Below are positions 14,892 to 23,641 of a DNA stretch of 64,000 bases, piece by piece. A program made the position numbers and the translations under genes. Origin of the DNA: an uncultured Duodenibacillus sp. (GTDB taxonomy: Bacteria > Pseudomonadota > Gammaproteobacteria > Burkholderiales > Burkholderiaceae_F). A model generated the notes under the pieces. That model did not search any database. It was not told where the DNA came from and was given only the letters and a program-made list of their open reading frames with translations. Each line of letters begins with the position of its first letter. Positions within the stretch are counted from its first letter, which is position 1. The stretch is taken from NCBI GenBank assembly GCA_944390745.1, contig CALXQK010000002.1, positions 20,823 through 84,822 of the forward strand, in the 5' to 3' direction.

Positions 14892-16091
14892 GTGTTTGCG
14901 ACAGAATTTGGCCGTGTGCGGGCCGCGAGTGCATATTTCTTCTTCTGCCCGGGACTGGTCTACGGAATTTTTACTGCCCGTCTGCCGGCGCTCAAGGCCC
15001 AGACCGGCGCAACGGAGGCCGAGACCGGCCTCATCTTGCTGTGCATCGGGGCGGCGAGTCTGCTGACGCTTCTTTCAAGCGGCAGGCTGCTCAGGCGCTT
15101 CGGCAGCCGCCCGATCGTTCTGACGGCCACGATCGTGATGCCCGTCTCGCTCATCTTTGCGGGGTTTGCCACCGCTCCGTGGATGCTTGGCGGCTGCTGC
15201 GCCCTGCTCGGCCTTGCCATGGGCGTCTGCGACGTTGCAATGAACGTTATCGGAATGACGATTGAGCGCCGCCACCATCGTCCGGTGATGAGCTCGCTTC
15301 ACGGGGCCTACAGCGTGGGAGGCGTTGTCGGCGCAGTGTCCGGCTCGATCTTTGCCGGACTGTCGCTCGGGCCGGAAGTCAACGCCATTGTGATGCTCGC
15401 GATCTACTTCATCTTTCGCAGGCCGGCCAGGCGGGCCCTTCCAGGGCCTTCAGGCGAGCATCACGGCGGTCTGTCCGGGGACGGCGCCCCCAATCAGGGC
15501 AGCAGCGGCAGAGTGCGGCCGGCGGCGCGCTCGGGCATGCCTGCCTTTGTTTTGCTGTGCGGGGCGATGGCCGCCTGCGCATTTGCCTCCGAAGGCGCCG
15601 TAGCTGAGTGGGGAGGCCTCTTGATGAGCTCAGAAAAAGGCGCTCCTGAACATCTGGCCGCACTTGTATACGCCGTTTTCTGCACGGTGACGGCCGTCAT
15701 TCGCGCAAGCGGCGACGCCATCCGCTCGACATTCGGCAACTATCCGCTGCTCATCGGCGGCTCGATCCTGGCGGCAGTCGGCATGGTGCTCGTGCTCGAG
15801 GTCTCAAATCCCTTCGTCGTGCTCGCCGGCTTTGCGGTCATGGGACTTGGGCTCGGTCCCATCGTGCCCGTACTCTTTAGTCTTGCGGGAAACTGCCCCG
15901 ACATCGACGTTGTCCGGGTGAGCACGATGATCTCGATTCTGGGCTATGCAGGGCTGCTGGTCGCTCCGCCGTTTCTGGGCTTTGTCTCGGAGCACTTCTC
16001 CATTGCCGTGGCGCTGCGCACCGTCGTGGTGATGTGCGTTGGAATCTTTGCCGGGTCGCTTGCCCTGCGGCTGCTGTCGCGCCGGCCCTGA
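14892..16091 (+). CDS. MFS transporter
   Basis: A 399-residue major facilitator with about 11-12 hydrophobic helices. The first helix begins SAYFFFCPGLVYGIFTARLPALKA. The motif-A-like loop after helix 2 is SSGRLLRRFGSRPIV. The central cytoplasmic loop (about residues 175-215) is charged and Gly/Pro-rich. The layout (GLVYGIFTARLPAL, GVCDVAMNV, SLHGAYSVGGVVGA, EGAVAEWGGLLMS) resembles the YbjJ-type branch of the family, whose substrates are poorly known. The start is a GTG at 14892 and could be slightly misplaced. It is a clear paralogue of the MFS protein at 21894-23147. Confidence 0.85.
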   Translation: MFATEFGRVRAASAYFFFCPGLVYGIFTARLPALKAQTGATEAETGLILLCIGAASLLTLLSSGRLLRRFGSRPIVLTATIVMPVSLIFAGFATAPWMLGGCCALLGLAMGVCDVAMNVIGMTIERRHHRPVMSSLHGAYSVGGVVGAVSGSIFAGLSLGPEVNAIVMLAIYFIFRRPARRALPGPSGEHHGGLSGDGAPNQGSSGRVRPAARSGMPAFVLLCGAMAACAFASEGAVAEWGGLLMSSEKGAPEHLAALVYAVFCTVTAVIRASGDAIRSTFGNYPLLIGGSILAAVGMVLVLEVSNPFVVLAGFAVMGLGLGPIVPVLFSLAGNCPDIDVVRVSTMISILGYAGLLVAPPFLGFVSEHFSIAVALRTVVVMCVGIFAGSLALRLLSRRP

Positions 16092-16233
16092 TGCGGCGCC
16101 CGCCGTGCCGGAGCCCGCCTGCCGGGCGCCGGCAGGCTGCCTGCGCGGGTCGTATGGAGAGGCCGCAGAGCGTTCTCCGGACTCTGGACCGCGCATTGCC
16201 TTTTTGCCCTCTGTCCGGCTGATGAAGACGAGT

Positions 16234-16257
16234 TGACGCCTGAGGCGTCATTTTTTT
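16234..16257 (+). terminator. Rho-independent terminator
   Basis: TGACGCC-TGA-GGCGTCA followed by seven T. It is about 140 bases after the MFS stop and is the likely end of that transcript. Confidence 0.75.
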
Positions 16258-17039
16258 CGGCCGACAGCCGCTGCTGAGGCTCAGGATCACGAGCTCGACC
16301 GAAAGATGACAAACCGGGATGCCGGATTTCTTCAGCGCCGGGACAGGCATTTGCAGCGCCAGGGTTCGGATTTGCGATGCCAATGAAAATGCCGGGGGCG
16401 TCAGGGGAGGGTGGAATACCAGTCTGAATTTCTGTTCAGTGCCCGGACTGTTTTGCAGGACGCCCTGCCGGCAGGGACCTTCCTGACCAATGGGACGGTT
16501 CAAAGATCAGCCTTGTGAGGGAGGGGGCGAATATTTTGAACACCCCCTGCTTCATAAAATGGATTAATTCAAACTGCGAGACCCCCAAGTCAAACCAATT
16601 AGACAGCAAACAACAAGAAGGGATCGTGTCGGCTTGAATGTTTTCTTTCTTTCGCGAAAATTCCGCTAGTTGATTGATGACAATTTATAAATTAATCAAC
16701 CGTTGGTTGAGCTGAATAAGAGTGATTAAATGAAGAAAATAGCCGCATCGGGGGGGGGTGAAAAGCTCTGCTCCTCTCCATTAACCGAGCCATTATCCAA
16801 TGCGCTCAGGGAGATGATATTCGCGCGTTTTTCCGCGCTTGAGCCTGCATTTATTTTGCAATCGACAAACAAGGATTTCAAGCCGGGCCGTTCTTTCAAC
16901 AGGTCGGCCCGGGACAAGGACTTCAGCCGTTAGCTGCGCCCGTCAAATTCAACGGGGGACCGCATCGCGGCCCCGTTGGGAGTTCGTCGCGCCTGGTCTT
17001 CAGGCGTTGTCATGAATCTGAACAGGGGAAGTCCTTCCG
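16258..17039. other. Long intergenic region with an AT-rich patch and a G9 tract
   Basis: Nearly 800 bases without a gene I can support. Bases 16530-16740 are clearly richer in A+T than the rest of the window. A 67-codon open frame at 16730-16933 (MKKIAASGGGEKLCSSPLTE...) contains nine consecutive G (16750-16758); losing or gaining one G would close it. It has only a weak AAGAG before the ATG and no recognised domain. The patch could be a decayed gene or a promoter-rich leader. Confidence 0.35.
16950..16978. repeat. Hairpin upstream of the flavodoxin-like gene
   Basis: CAACGGGG (16950-16957) and CCCCGTTG (16971-16978) pair. There is no T run, so it is a structured leader or degenerate terminator rather than a clear stop. 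Confidence 0.4.
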
Positions 17040-17687
17040 ATGCAAGTTTTGTTTGTCAGCGCGGCCTTGACGCGTTCCAAGCGAGCCGCCAACCTTGAGG
17101 CAGAGGTCGTCAAGGGCATGGTCGGCATGATTCGCTCAAGGCTCATGAGCGTGCCGCGCATTCGTTTTGTTGAGCGCAACGTCGTCAACAATCCGCCCCA
17201 GCTGATTGACAGCTGTTTTGTCAACGCCCAGAGGCTGCCGCAGTCAAGCCACACCCCACAGCAAAAGGAGCGGCTGCGCGAGTCCGACAAGATGGTGAGC
17301 GAGGTTCTCTCGAGCCAGGCCATCGTTCTTGGGTGTCCCGTCTATTCCTACGGCATTCCGCTGCCGCTTCTGGTCTGGCTGCAGAGCATCCAGCGCCAGG
17401 GAAAGACGTTTGAACTCGCCGACGGCAAGCGCTACGGGCGGCTGCACGACAAGATGGTGCTTGCCGTCATGTCCGAGCTTGACGCGGGTGGAAGCGCCAG
17501 TGCGCGCCAGCTTGACTATCTGCGCGAGAAGTTCGCGCTTCTGGGCGTACGCAAGTTTGAGGTGGTGCGGCAGCTGCTCGACCGCCAGTCGACGCCGAGC
17601 AGGACGCCGACGCCCGTGACGCTTGAGGCGCTCGAGCTTCAGGCCCGGCGGCTGCGCATGCACCTGCAGGAGGCGGCCTATGGCTGA
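17040..17687 (+). CDS. Flavodoxin-fold FMN-dependent NAD(P)H oxidoreductase (azoreductase/quinone reductase-like)
   Basis: A 215-residue protein with the flavodoxin-like order of the Flavodoxin_2/AzoR group. A beta strand (MQVLFVSAALTRSKRAANLEAEVV) leads into a phosphate-loop-like region. GCPVYSYGIPLPLLVWLQSIQRQGKTFEL (about residues 98-126) resembles the FMN-contacting P-M-Y-N-F-N-I-P segment of AzoR. RYGRLHDKMVLAVMSELDAGG follows. The expected reaction is two-electron reduction of quinones or azo compounds by NAD(P)H in the cytoplasm; the physiological substrate is unknown. Its last codons overlap the start of the next gene, so the two are translationally coupled. Confidence 0.7.
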   Translation: MQVLFVSAALTRSKRAANLEAEVVKGMVGMIRSRLMSVPRIRFVERNVVNNPPQLIDSCFVNAQRLPQSSHTPQQKERLRESDKMVSEVLSSQAIVLGCPVYSYGIPLPLLVWLQSIQRQGKTFELADGKRYGRLHDKMVLAVMSELDAGGSASARQLDYLREKFALLGVRKFEVVRQLLDRQSTPSRTPTPVTLEALELQARRLRMHLQEAAYG

Positions 17688-18045
17688 GAAGGCAAGTCTC
17701 CTGATGCTCACCGCCGAGCGGTTCCTCCCGAGCCACATCAAGACGCCGGAGGTGCGGGGCAGGGCGCTCGAGCTTTTTGAAAACGGCTGGGGCTACAAGC
17801 GCGTCGCCTCAACGCTCGGCCTGAAGGCCTCGACCGTGCGCGACTGGGGGCGCCAGTGGCGCCGGGGACAGTTCAGCGCCAAGCTCTCGAGCAACCAGTA
17901 CCGCTATACGGATGCGGCCGTCAGCCGCGTCATGGAGTGGTACGAGGCAGGCGTGGACATCAACGCCATCGCGCGAGGCAGCGGCCTCCCGGTGGAGGTC
18001 TGCATGCGCCTGATCCAGATGTGGGAGCGGCGAAACCGGCGATAG
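17680..18045 (+). CDS. Small helix-turn-helix protein
   Basis: A 121-residue basic protein with two predicted helix-turn-helix units: GYKRVASTLGLKASTVRDWGRQWRRG (about residues 40-65) and DINAIARGSGLPVEVCMRLIQMWER (about 90-115). The fold looks like the DNA-binding part of transposases or resolvase-type HTH proteins, but no catalytic domain, partner gene or terminal repeat is nearby, so I do not call it a mobile element. The ATG at 17680 is preceded by AGGAGG (17667-17672) and overlaps the upstream reductase by eight bases. A role in regulating that reductase is possible but unsupported. Confidence 0.65.
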   Translation: MAEKASLLMLTAERFLPSHIKTPEVRGRALELFENGWGYKRVASTLGLKASTVRDWGRQWRRGQFSAKLSSNQYRYTDAAVSRVMEWYEAGVDINAIARGSGLPVEVCMRLIQMWERRNRR

Positions 18046-18077
18046 TCTGCGGGGCGCGGGCGACACTCCCGCACCTT

Positions 18078-18109
18078 CCGCGTCCGGCTTCTGAGGCGGC
18101 CGGACGCGG
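18078..18109. repeat. GC-rich hairpin after the HTH gene
   Basis: CCGCGTCCGG (18078-18087) and CCGGACGCGG (18100-18109) pair over a 12-base loop; no T run. It could end the reductase-HTH transcript inefficiently. Confidence 0.4.
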
Positions 18110-18294
18110 CAGTCAGCCCCGGGCGTCGAGCCCTCGCGGACATGGTCCGCCGGCAGGCTGCTGCACTGCCCGAAAGCCTGCGCCCGTGCGCCGCAGCCCT
18201 GCGCGGGTGGATCTAATCCCAATGGCGGAGGCGCCCAATCTCCTTCAGACTTCGAGCATCGCGGCGTCTGCCGCACGACTAAGGAGAGAAGCAA

Positions 18295-19809
18295 ATGCAG
18301 CGAGTGTTGCTCAAGGCCGTTGCGGCGGCCGTTCTGACGACTTTTGTCGGCGCATCGGTCTGGGCGGGTGCCGACCCGGCCGTCAAGCGCGACGAGTTCT
18401 TCTGGCTTTCGGAGATGAACAAGGCGACCACGGTGATCAACAGTGAGGAAAAGCTCCTCAATCCCGCCGTGGTGCAGAAGGTTGCCCGGGGGCTGCAGAC
18501 CGTCATTGGCAACGGCGCCAGGTCCGGCGCGAAGCGCCCCTCGGAGGTGATCAAGTACGAGCCGCTGCTCATCAAGGAGGCGGGCATGGACGTCACGATG
18601 CTGCACATCGGGCGCTCGAGCCAGGACATGCACGCCACCTACCGTTCGGCCATCATGCGCGACAACGTGCTCGCCATCTCCGACAAGCTGAGCGAGGTGA
18701 TGGAGACGATCGCCAGAATCGCGCGCGACAACCGCACAACGATCGTGCCCAACTACACCAACGGCGTGGCCGCGCAGCCCAACAGCTATGCGCACTACCT
18801 CATGGGCTACCAGGCAAGCTTTGCGCGCACCGCGCAGCAGCTGCGCGAGTTCTACGAGCGCCTCAACTGGTGCGCCATGGGCACGACCGTTCTCAACGGC
18901 ACGAGCTGGCCTCTGAACCGCGACCGGATGGCGCAGTACCTGGGCTTCAACGGCCCGGTGCCCGATGCCTATGACGCAAGCCAGATGAAGTCCGTCGACG
19001 AGCCGCTTGAGCTTGCCGGCATTCTGACCTCGCTTTCGGTGCGCGTGGGCTCCTTCATTGAGGACGTCTTCGTGCAGTACGCCCAGCCCCGTCCGTGGAT
19101 CATCCTGCAGGAGGGCGGCGACAACACCTACGTCTCCTCGGCCATGCCGCAAAAGCGCAATCCCGGCATCATGGTCAACACCCGCAAGGCCGCAAGCAAG
19201 ACGATCGCGCAGGCCCAGCAGGCGGTCTGGCTTGCGCACAACATCCAGCCCGGCATGTCCGACAACAAGAGCGTCTCGGACAACTCGCGCACGGCCGCCG
19301 CGGCCATCGACATGCTCGATCGCTTCAACCGCGTGCTCAAGGCGCTGCGCATCAATCCCGAGCGCGCCCTCGAGGAGCTCAACAGCGACTGGACGGCAAG
19401 CCAGGAGGTCGCCGACGTGCTCATGCGCAAGTACGGACTGCCGTTTCGCGTCGGACACCATGTGGCAAGCGGCATCGTGACCTATGCACGCAGCAACGAC
19501 ATCCGGCCGTCGGACTTCCCCTACGCCGAGGTCAAGCGCATCTATGCCGAGGTGGTGGGCCGGGAATATCCCCAGGGCGCGCGCGAGTGCCCGATGAGCG
19601 AGGAGGAGTTCCAGAGCACGCTCGATCCCCGCAAGATCGTCGAGAATCGCCGCACCGCAGGCGGTCCACAGCCTGCTGAACTCGACCGCGCGCTCAAGCG
19701 CATGGACCAGACGATTGCCGGGCAGCGCGCCTGGGCCGCTGACAAGCGCGCGCACATCAGCGCCTCGCTTGAAAAGCTCGACGCCGACTTCAAGAAGCTG
19801 CTGAAGTAG
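18295..19809 (+). CDS. Exported argininosuccinate lyase-like protein
   Basis: A 504-residue member of the fumarase/aspartase/argininosuccinate lyase superfamily with an N-terminal Sec signal (MQRVLLKAVAAAVLTTFVGASVWA). The lyase signature SSAMPQKRNPG is near residues 281-291, where the catalytic Ser of argininosuccinate lyase sits. GRSSQDMHATYR replaces the usual GRSRNDQ, and YTNGVAAQP (about 152-160) replaces YTHLQ-type sequence, so the conserved catalytic His is Asn. The family eliminates fumarate from succinylated amines in the cytoplasm; an exported member with these changes probably has another substrate, and could still yield fumarate in the periplasm. The ATG has AAGGAGA upstream. It stands alone, convergent with lysP. 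Confidence 0.8.
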   Translation: MQRVLLKAVAAAVLTTFVGASVWAGADPAVKRDEFFWLSEMNKATTVINSEEKLLNPAVVQKVARGLQTVIGNGARSGAKRPSEVIKYEPLLIKEAGMDVTMLHIGRSSQDMHATYRSAIMRDNVLAISDKLSEVMETIARIARDNRTTIVPNYTNGVAAQPNSYAHYLMGYQASFARTAQQLREFYERLNWCAMGTTVLNGTSWPLNRDRMAQYLGFNGPVPDAYDASQMKSVDEPLELAGILTSLSVRVGSFIEDVFVQYAQPRPWIILQEGGDNTYVSSAMPQKRNPGIMVNTRKAASKTIAQAQQAVWLAHNIQPGMSDNKSVSDNSRTAAAAIDMLDRFNRVLKALRINPERALEELNSDWTASQEVADVLMRKYGLPFRVGHHVASGIVTYARSNDIRPSDFPYAEVKRIYAEVVGREYPQGARECPMSEEEFQSTLDPRKIVENRRTAGGPQPAELDRALKRMDQTIAGQRAWAADKRAHISASLEKLDADFKKLLK

Positions 19810-19814
19810 GCTCA

Positions 19815-19848
19815 AAACAGGGAGGCCGCCCCCGGGGCGGCCCTCCCT
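19815..19848 (-). terminator. Strong hairpin between the convergent lyase and lysP genes
   Basis: AGGGAGG (19819-19825) and CCTCCCT (19842-19848) extend an inner GGCCGCCCC/GGGGCGGCC-like stem. Minus-strand reading is followed by GTTTTG. It probably serves lysP and may also stop the lyase transcript. Confidence 0.6.
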
Positions 19849-19854
19849 GAGGCT

Positions 19855-21396
19855 CTAGGCAGCGTCCCGGACCGGATCGCCGCACGATCCGCAATCCGGC
19901 TTTCCCGGGCCGGCCCCGGCGGCCGACGGCCGCAGCATCGACTCGGGAAAGCGCATCTCGTCGTAGCGCACGAAGTGCGTGCCGCGTGCGAGGCGATACC
20001 CGAACCAGAGCGCCAGGAAAAGCGGAATGCCGATGTAGGTTGCAGCCACCGCGTGCCAGTCGATGGAGTCGGCCAGAAACGCCTGGTAATTCTGTCCAAG
20101 CGTAACGGCCAGGCAGACGGCGAAGGCAAAAATCGGCCCCCAGGGGAAAAGCGGGGCGCGATAGGGCAGCCGCGAGGGGTCTCCGCCCTGAAGGATGAAG
20201 CCGCGGCGGAAGCGATAGTGCGAGGCGGCAATGCCGAGCCACAGGATGAAGCCGCCCATGCCGCTCAGATTGAGCAGCCACAGGTACACGCGCTTGTCTT
20301 CAAACACCGAGGTGAGAAAGCACAGCATCGCAACGGCCGTTACGGCAAACAGCGCGTTGCGCGGCACGCCCGAGGCCGAGAGCCTTGAGAAGGCCTTCGG
20401 AGCGTAGCCGGTTCTTGAAAGTGCATAGAGCATGCGCACCGAGGCGTACATTCCGGAGTTTCCCGCCGAGAGAACCGAGGTGAGGATGACCGCGTTCATG
20501 ACGGCCGCGGCCGACAGCAGTCCCGCGCGCTCAAAGACCAGCGTAAAGGGACTGACGGCGATGTCGGTGATGTCGTTGCGCAGCAGCCTCGGATCGGTGT
20601 AGGGAATGATGAGGCTGATGACGAGAATGGAGAGCACGTAAAAGAGCAGGATGCGCCAGAAGACGTGCTTTAGTGCATTGGGCACGGACTTTCTTGGGTC
20701 CCGGGCCTCGCCGGCGGTGAGGCCGACAAGCTCCGTGCCCTGAAAGGAGAAGCCCACCACCATCGCCACGCCGGCCAGGGCGGGCAGTCCGCCCGCAAAG
20801 GGCGTCTCGCCGATGCTCCAGTTGGCCCAGCCCGGAACGCTTCGGTCGCCCAGGATGCCGGCAATCATCAGCAGCCCCGTGAGCACGAAGATGATCACGG
20901 TGACGACCTTCAGGAGCGCAAACCAGTACTCGGCCTCGCCGAAGCCCTTGACCGAGAAGTAGTTGAGGGCAAAGAGAAGCGCAAGAAACAGGCCGCTCCA
21001 GACCACGCCCGGCACGTCTGGAAACCACCATTTCATCACCAGCTGGGCGGCCACGAGGTCCACGGCAATCGTGACGGCCCAGTTGTAGCAGTAGTTCCAG
21101 CCGAGGGCAAAGCCGAAGGCCGGGTCGACGTACTTTTGTCCGTAGGTGAAGAACGACCCTGTGGTGGGTTCGAAGGCCGAGAGCTCGGCAAGGCTCATCA
21201 TGAGGAAATACACCATGAGCCCGATGATGAAGTAGGCGGCAAGCGCTCCCGCGGGACCGGCCTGGGCAACGGCGGCGCCCGAGGCGACGAAAAGTCCGGT
21301 GCCGATGGACCCGCCGATGGCGATCATGGTGAGATGACGCTTCTTGAGCTGGCGTTGAAGCTCTGCGGCTTGCGGATGTTCCTGGGTTTTTGACAT
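19855..21396 (-). CDS. lysP: Lysine-type amino acid permease (AAT family)
   Basis: A 513-residue, 12-helix permease of the amino acid transporter family. The N-terminus (LKKRHLTMIAIGGSIGTGLFVASGAAVAQAGPAGAL) and YGQKYVDPAFGFALGWNYCYNWAVTIAVDLVAAQLVMKWWFPD are nearly those of enterobacterial LysP as I remember it. Import of lysine by proton symport across the inner membrane is therefore likely. A cytoplasmic C-terminal tail (about residues 480-513) is Gly/Pro/Cys-rich (AGPGKPDCGSCGDPV). The ATG at 21396 is the natural start. In enteric bacteria LysP also gates the CadC sensor; no cadC-like gene is seen here. Confidence 0.85.
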   Translation of the reverse strand: MSKTQEHPQAAELQRQLKKRHLTMIAIGGSIGTGLFVASGAAVAQAGPAGALAAYFIIGLMVYFLMMSLAELSAFEPTTGSFFTYGQKYVDPAFGFALGWNYCYNWAVTIAVDLVAAQLVMKWWFPDVPGVVWSGLFLALLFALNYFSVKGFGEAEYWFALLKVVTVIIFVLTGLLMIAGILGDRSVPGWANWSIGETPFAGGLPALAGVAMVVGFSFQGTELVGLTAGEARDPRKSVPNALKHVFWRILLFYVLSILVISLIIPYTDPRLLRNDITDIAVSPFTLVFERAGLLSAAAVMNAVILTSVLSAGNSGMYASVRMLYALSRTGYAPKAFSRLSASGVPRNALFAVTAVAMLCFLTSVFEDKRVYLWLLNLSGMGGFILWLGIAASHYRFRRGFILQGGDPSRLPYRAPLFPWGPIFAFAVCLAVTLGQNYQAFLADSIDWHAVAATYIGIPLFLALWFGYRLARGTHFVRYDEMRFPESMLRPSAAGAGPGKPDCGSCGDPVRDAA

Positions 21397-21893
21397 ATGG
21401 TGCGAAAGACGGTGCGGGCTTTTGTGCAGAAGGTGCGCTCAGGCAGCGCCCGAAGGACGCTTTCCCGGCGGCCGGCATGCGCAGACCTTTGCCGCGCTCC
21501 TGCGGATGGTCCCTGGCGCTGGCCCGCCGGATCGCGTCCAGGGGCTCTGCTGACAAGCCCTGCCTGCTGCTGGTTCCCGGCGGGATTGACTTTCAGGATG
21601 GCGGCTCGGGCCCGCCCGGCTCCCCGCCAGGGCGCATCTTGCGGCTGCAGCCTCTGCGTGGGACGTGCGGCCGGATGCCGCGCAGCAAAATATTCGGGCC
21701 CTGGTCACAAAATCCTACCAAAAAGAAGGGTCCTCGCACACGTTCCTCGGGCGTTCCGGCGCCCGTCGCCGGCCGCTGCCGGCGCTTCCTTCTGAAGCCT
21801 GTCTCAAGGGAAAATCCCAGTGTCCGGCACCGCGGGGAAGGCCTCGGCAGATGTGCTAGCGTAGGGGAAAAGATAGCGGCGGCCCGCAGTGCG
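21397..21893. other. Divergent promoter region between lysP and the second MFS gene
   Basis: About 500 bases. Open frames cross it in several registers, but all are arginine/glycine/proline-rich and unlike any family, so I treat it as non-coding. The last 30 bases contain GTAGGGGAA, a possible ribosome binding site for the MFS gene. Confidence 0.4.
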
Positions 21894-23147
21894 GTGTCGC
21901 CACGATTTTTTTTTCCTTGCTGCCATGCGTTCAAATCAGATGCCGCTTTGGCAGGTGCGACTGGCCTGCATGCTTTTTTCATTGTCCCGGGACTTGCCTA
22001 CGGGCTTTTCGTCTCGCGCCTTCCTGCGCTTGCCGAGCAGGTGAACGCGCGCTCTGATGCGCTGGGGCTCGTGCTGCTTTGCTCGGGACTGGCCGCTGTC
22101 ACGGGACTCACGGCCGCTGGGAGGGTCATCGGCTGGATTGGCGTGCGCACCGTGCTTGTCGCGGGCTCGTTCGCGGCGCTCGGAGCCGTCTGCGCGATGG
22201 CGCTTGCGTCAAGCGTCCTGCACCTGGCGGTCCTGGCGCTCTTGTGCGGGCTCGGAACGGGCTTTCTTGACGTCGCCATGAACGTGCAGGGCGTGGAGGT
22301 CGAGCGGCAGTACGCGCGCCCGAGCATGAACCTGCTGCATGCGGGCTTCAACATCGGCTCGTTCTCGGGTTCAATTCTGGGCTCTCTTTTTGCCGCAGCC
22401 GGCATCGGCCCGGACCTGAACTTTCTGCTGCCCTCGGCCGCCATCCTGCCCACGCAGCTTTGGGCAACGCCCCGGCTTCTCGATCCGCTTCCTGCGCCCG
22501 GGGCCTGCGGCAGCGCGAAGGCTGATGAGGCAGGGCGGGCGGCGCGGCCGCAGCGGCGCGCGCTGATTTCCGCCGTGCCGTGGTTTGTCGTGGGCTGGGG
22601 GCTCCTTGCCATGATCGCGTATGTGGTCGAGGGCGTGGCGGCCGAGTGGGGAAGTCTCTACATGCACCAGGGCAAGGGGGCGCCGGAGTCGGTTGCGGCG
22701 CTTGCCTACGGCGCCTATTCGGTCTGCGCGGTCACCTGCAGACTTTTTGCCGACCGGCTGCGCCTGGTGCTGGGCGACGCGCGGCTGATGTTCATCGGCG
22801 CGCTCACGGCGTTCGTCGGTCTGTCGACGGTGCTGCTGTCGCCCTGGTGGTCGCTGACGCTTGCGGGCTACGCCCTGATGGGGGTGGGGCTTGCGCCGAT
22901 CGTGCCCCTCATCTTCTCGCACGCGAGCAGCTTTGAAGACGTTGCGGTTGAAAAGGCGACCTCGGTGCTGGCGCTGTGCGCCTACTCCGGACTGCTTCTG
23001 TTCCCGCCGCTTTTTGGGTTTATTGCCGAGCACGCCGGACTGGGGCGCTCGATTTCAATTGCCCTGGCGCTTCTGGTCGTGCTTGCCGCGGGGACCTTTG
23101 CCATCATGAGGCGCTCTCTCGCGCGCGCCGGCGCCTCCCGCTTCTGA
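21894..23147 (+). CDS. MFS transporter (paralogue of 14892-16091)
   Basis: About 417 residues with 11-12 hydrophobic helices. It aligns by eye with the MFS protein at 14892: FFIVPGLAYGLFVSRLPALAEQ against FFFCPGLVYGIFTARLPALKAQ, GFLDVAMNVQGVEVE against GVCDVAMNVIGMTIE, and EGVAAEWGSLYMHQGKGAPE against EGAVAEWGGLLMSSEKGAPE. The 5' end is uncertain. The frame is open back to 21390, but family sequence begins only near 21945. I propose the GTG at 21894; there is no in-frame ATG nearby, and the ATG at 21926 is in another frame. A small indel near the start is possible. The substrate is unknown. Confidence 0.75.
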   Translation: MSPRFFFPCCHAFKSDAALAGATGLHAFFIVPGLAYGLFVSRLPALAEQVNARSDALGLVLLCSGLAAVTGLTAAGRVIGWIGVRTVLVAGSFAALGAVCAMALASSVLHLAVLALLCGLGTGFLDVAMNVQGVEVERQYARPSMNLLHAGFNIGSFSGSILGSLFAAAGIGPDLNFLLPSAAILPTQLWATPRLLDPLPAPGACGSAKADEAGRAARPQRRALISAVPWFVVGWGLLAMIAYVVEGVAAEWGSLYMHQGKGAPESVAALAYGAYSVCAVTCRLFADRLRLVLGDARLMFIGALTAFVGLSTVLLSPWWSLTLAGYALMGVGLAPIVPLIFSHASSFEDVAVEKATSVLALCAYSGLLLFPPLFGFIAEHAGLGRSISIALALLVVLAAGTFAIMRRSLARAGASRF

Positions 23148-23166
23148 GCCCCTTTTCGAAAGCGCA

Positions 23167-23193
23167 GCCGGCCGCCGGCGGCCGGCCGGTTTT
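23167..23193 (+). terminator. Terminator after the second MFS gene
   Basis: GCCGGCCGCC and GGCGGCCGGC form a 20-bp palindrome (23167-23186) followed by CGG and four T. Confidence 0.5.
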
Positions 23194-23641
23194 CGTGCGC
23201 CTGGCTTCCTGCGCCCCCTCCCTGTCAGAACCCTGTCGCCGGCCGCTCCAGGGATGTGGAAAAAAGGCGCAGGACTGGCCTGCGCAGTGTCGAGGGGGCA
23301 AGTTCCAGAAGAACAAAAAGTCAAGTGAAATCAATGGGTTGTTTGGCTCCGGAGGCGCGCGGCATCCCCCTTTCGGCATGCTATTCACAGCTTTTGTGGA
23401 TAGGCGGCAGGGCATGCGGGCTAACCCCTTGTCACAAAAAGAAAATCTTGGCGTGCCTAAAAAATAGGCATATCGCTGCCTCTTATTCCCGGCGCGCGCC
23501 CCCGGCCGCAGGCCGGCCTTCGACTGATTCAAAAAAGCAAGATTTCGAATTGATTGGTCAGGCGCCGCAGGGGCGAGGCCGGGCAGAATTCACGTTGAAA
23601 ATCAATGCTTCGCCCGCAGCGGGGACTTTTATGAGGATTTC
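23194..23641. other. Intergenic region with a small palindrome
   Basis: About 450 bases without a supportable gene. It is less GC-rich than its surroundings between 23300 and 23480. A perfect repeat TGCCTA-AAAAA-TAGGCA lies at 23454-23470 and may be an operator. The final part should carry the promoter of the exported ABM-domain gene; AGGA before 23642 is its ribosome binding site. Confidence 0.35.

Noticed and set aside
17680-18045. Insertion sequence suggested by the transposase-like HTH
   Set aside because: No transposase catalytic domain, no terminal inverted repeats and no target duplication are visible.
17809-19815. A 668-codon minus-strand frame opposite the exported lyase-like gene
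   Set aside because: The product is a low-complexity His/Leu/Val/Arg mix typical of antisense frames in GC-rich DNA; the plus strand has a signal peptide, a ribosome binding site and family motifs.
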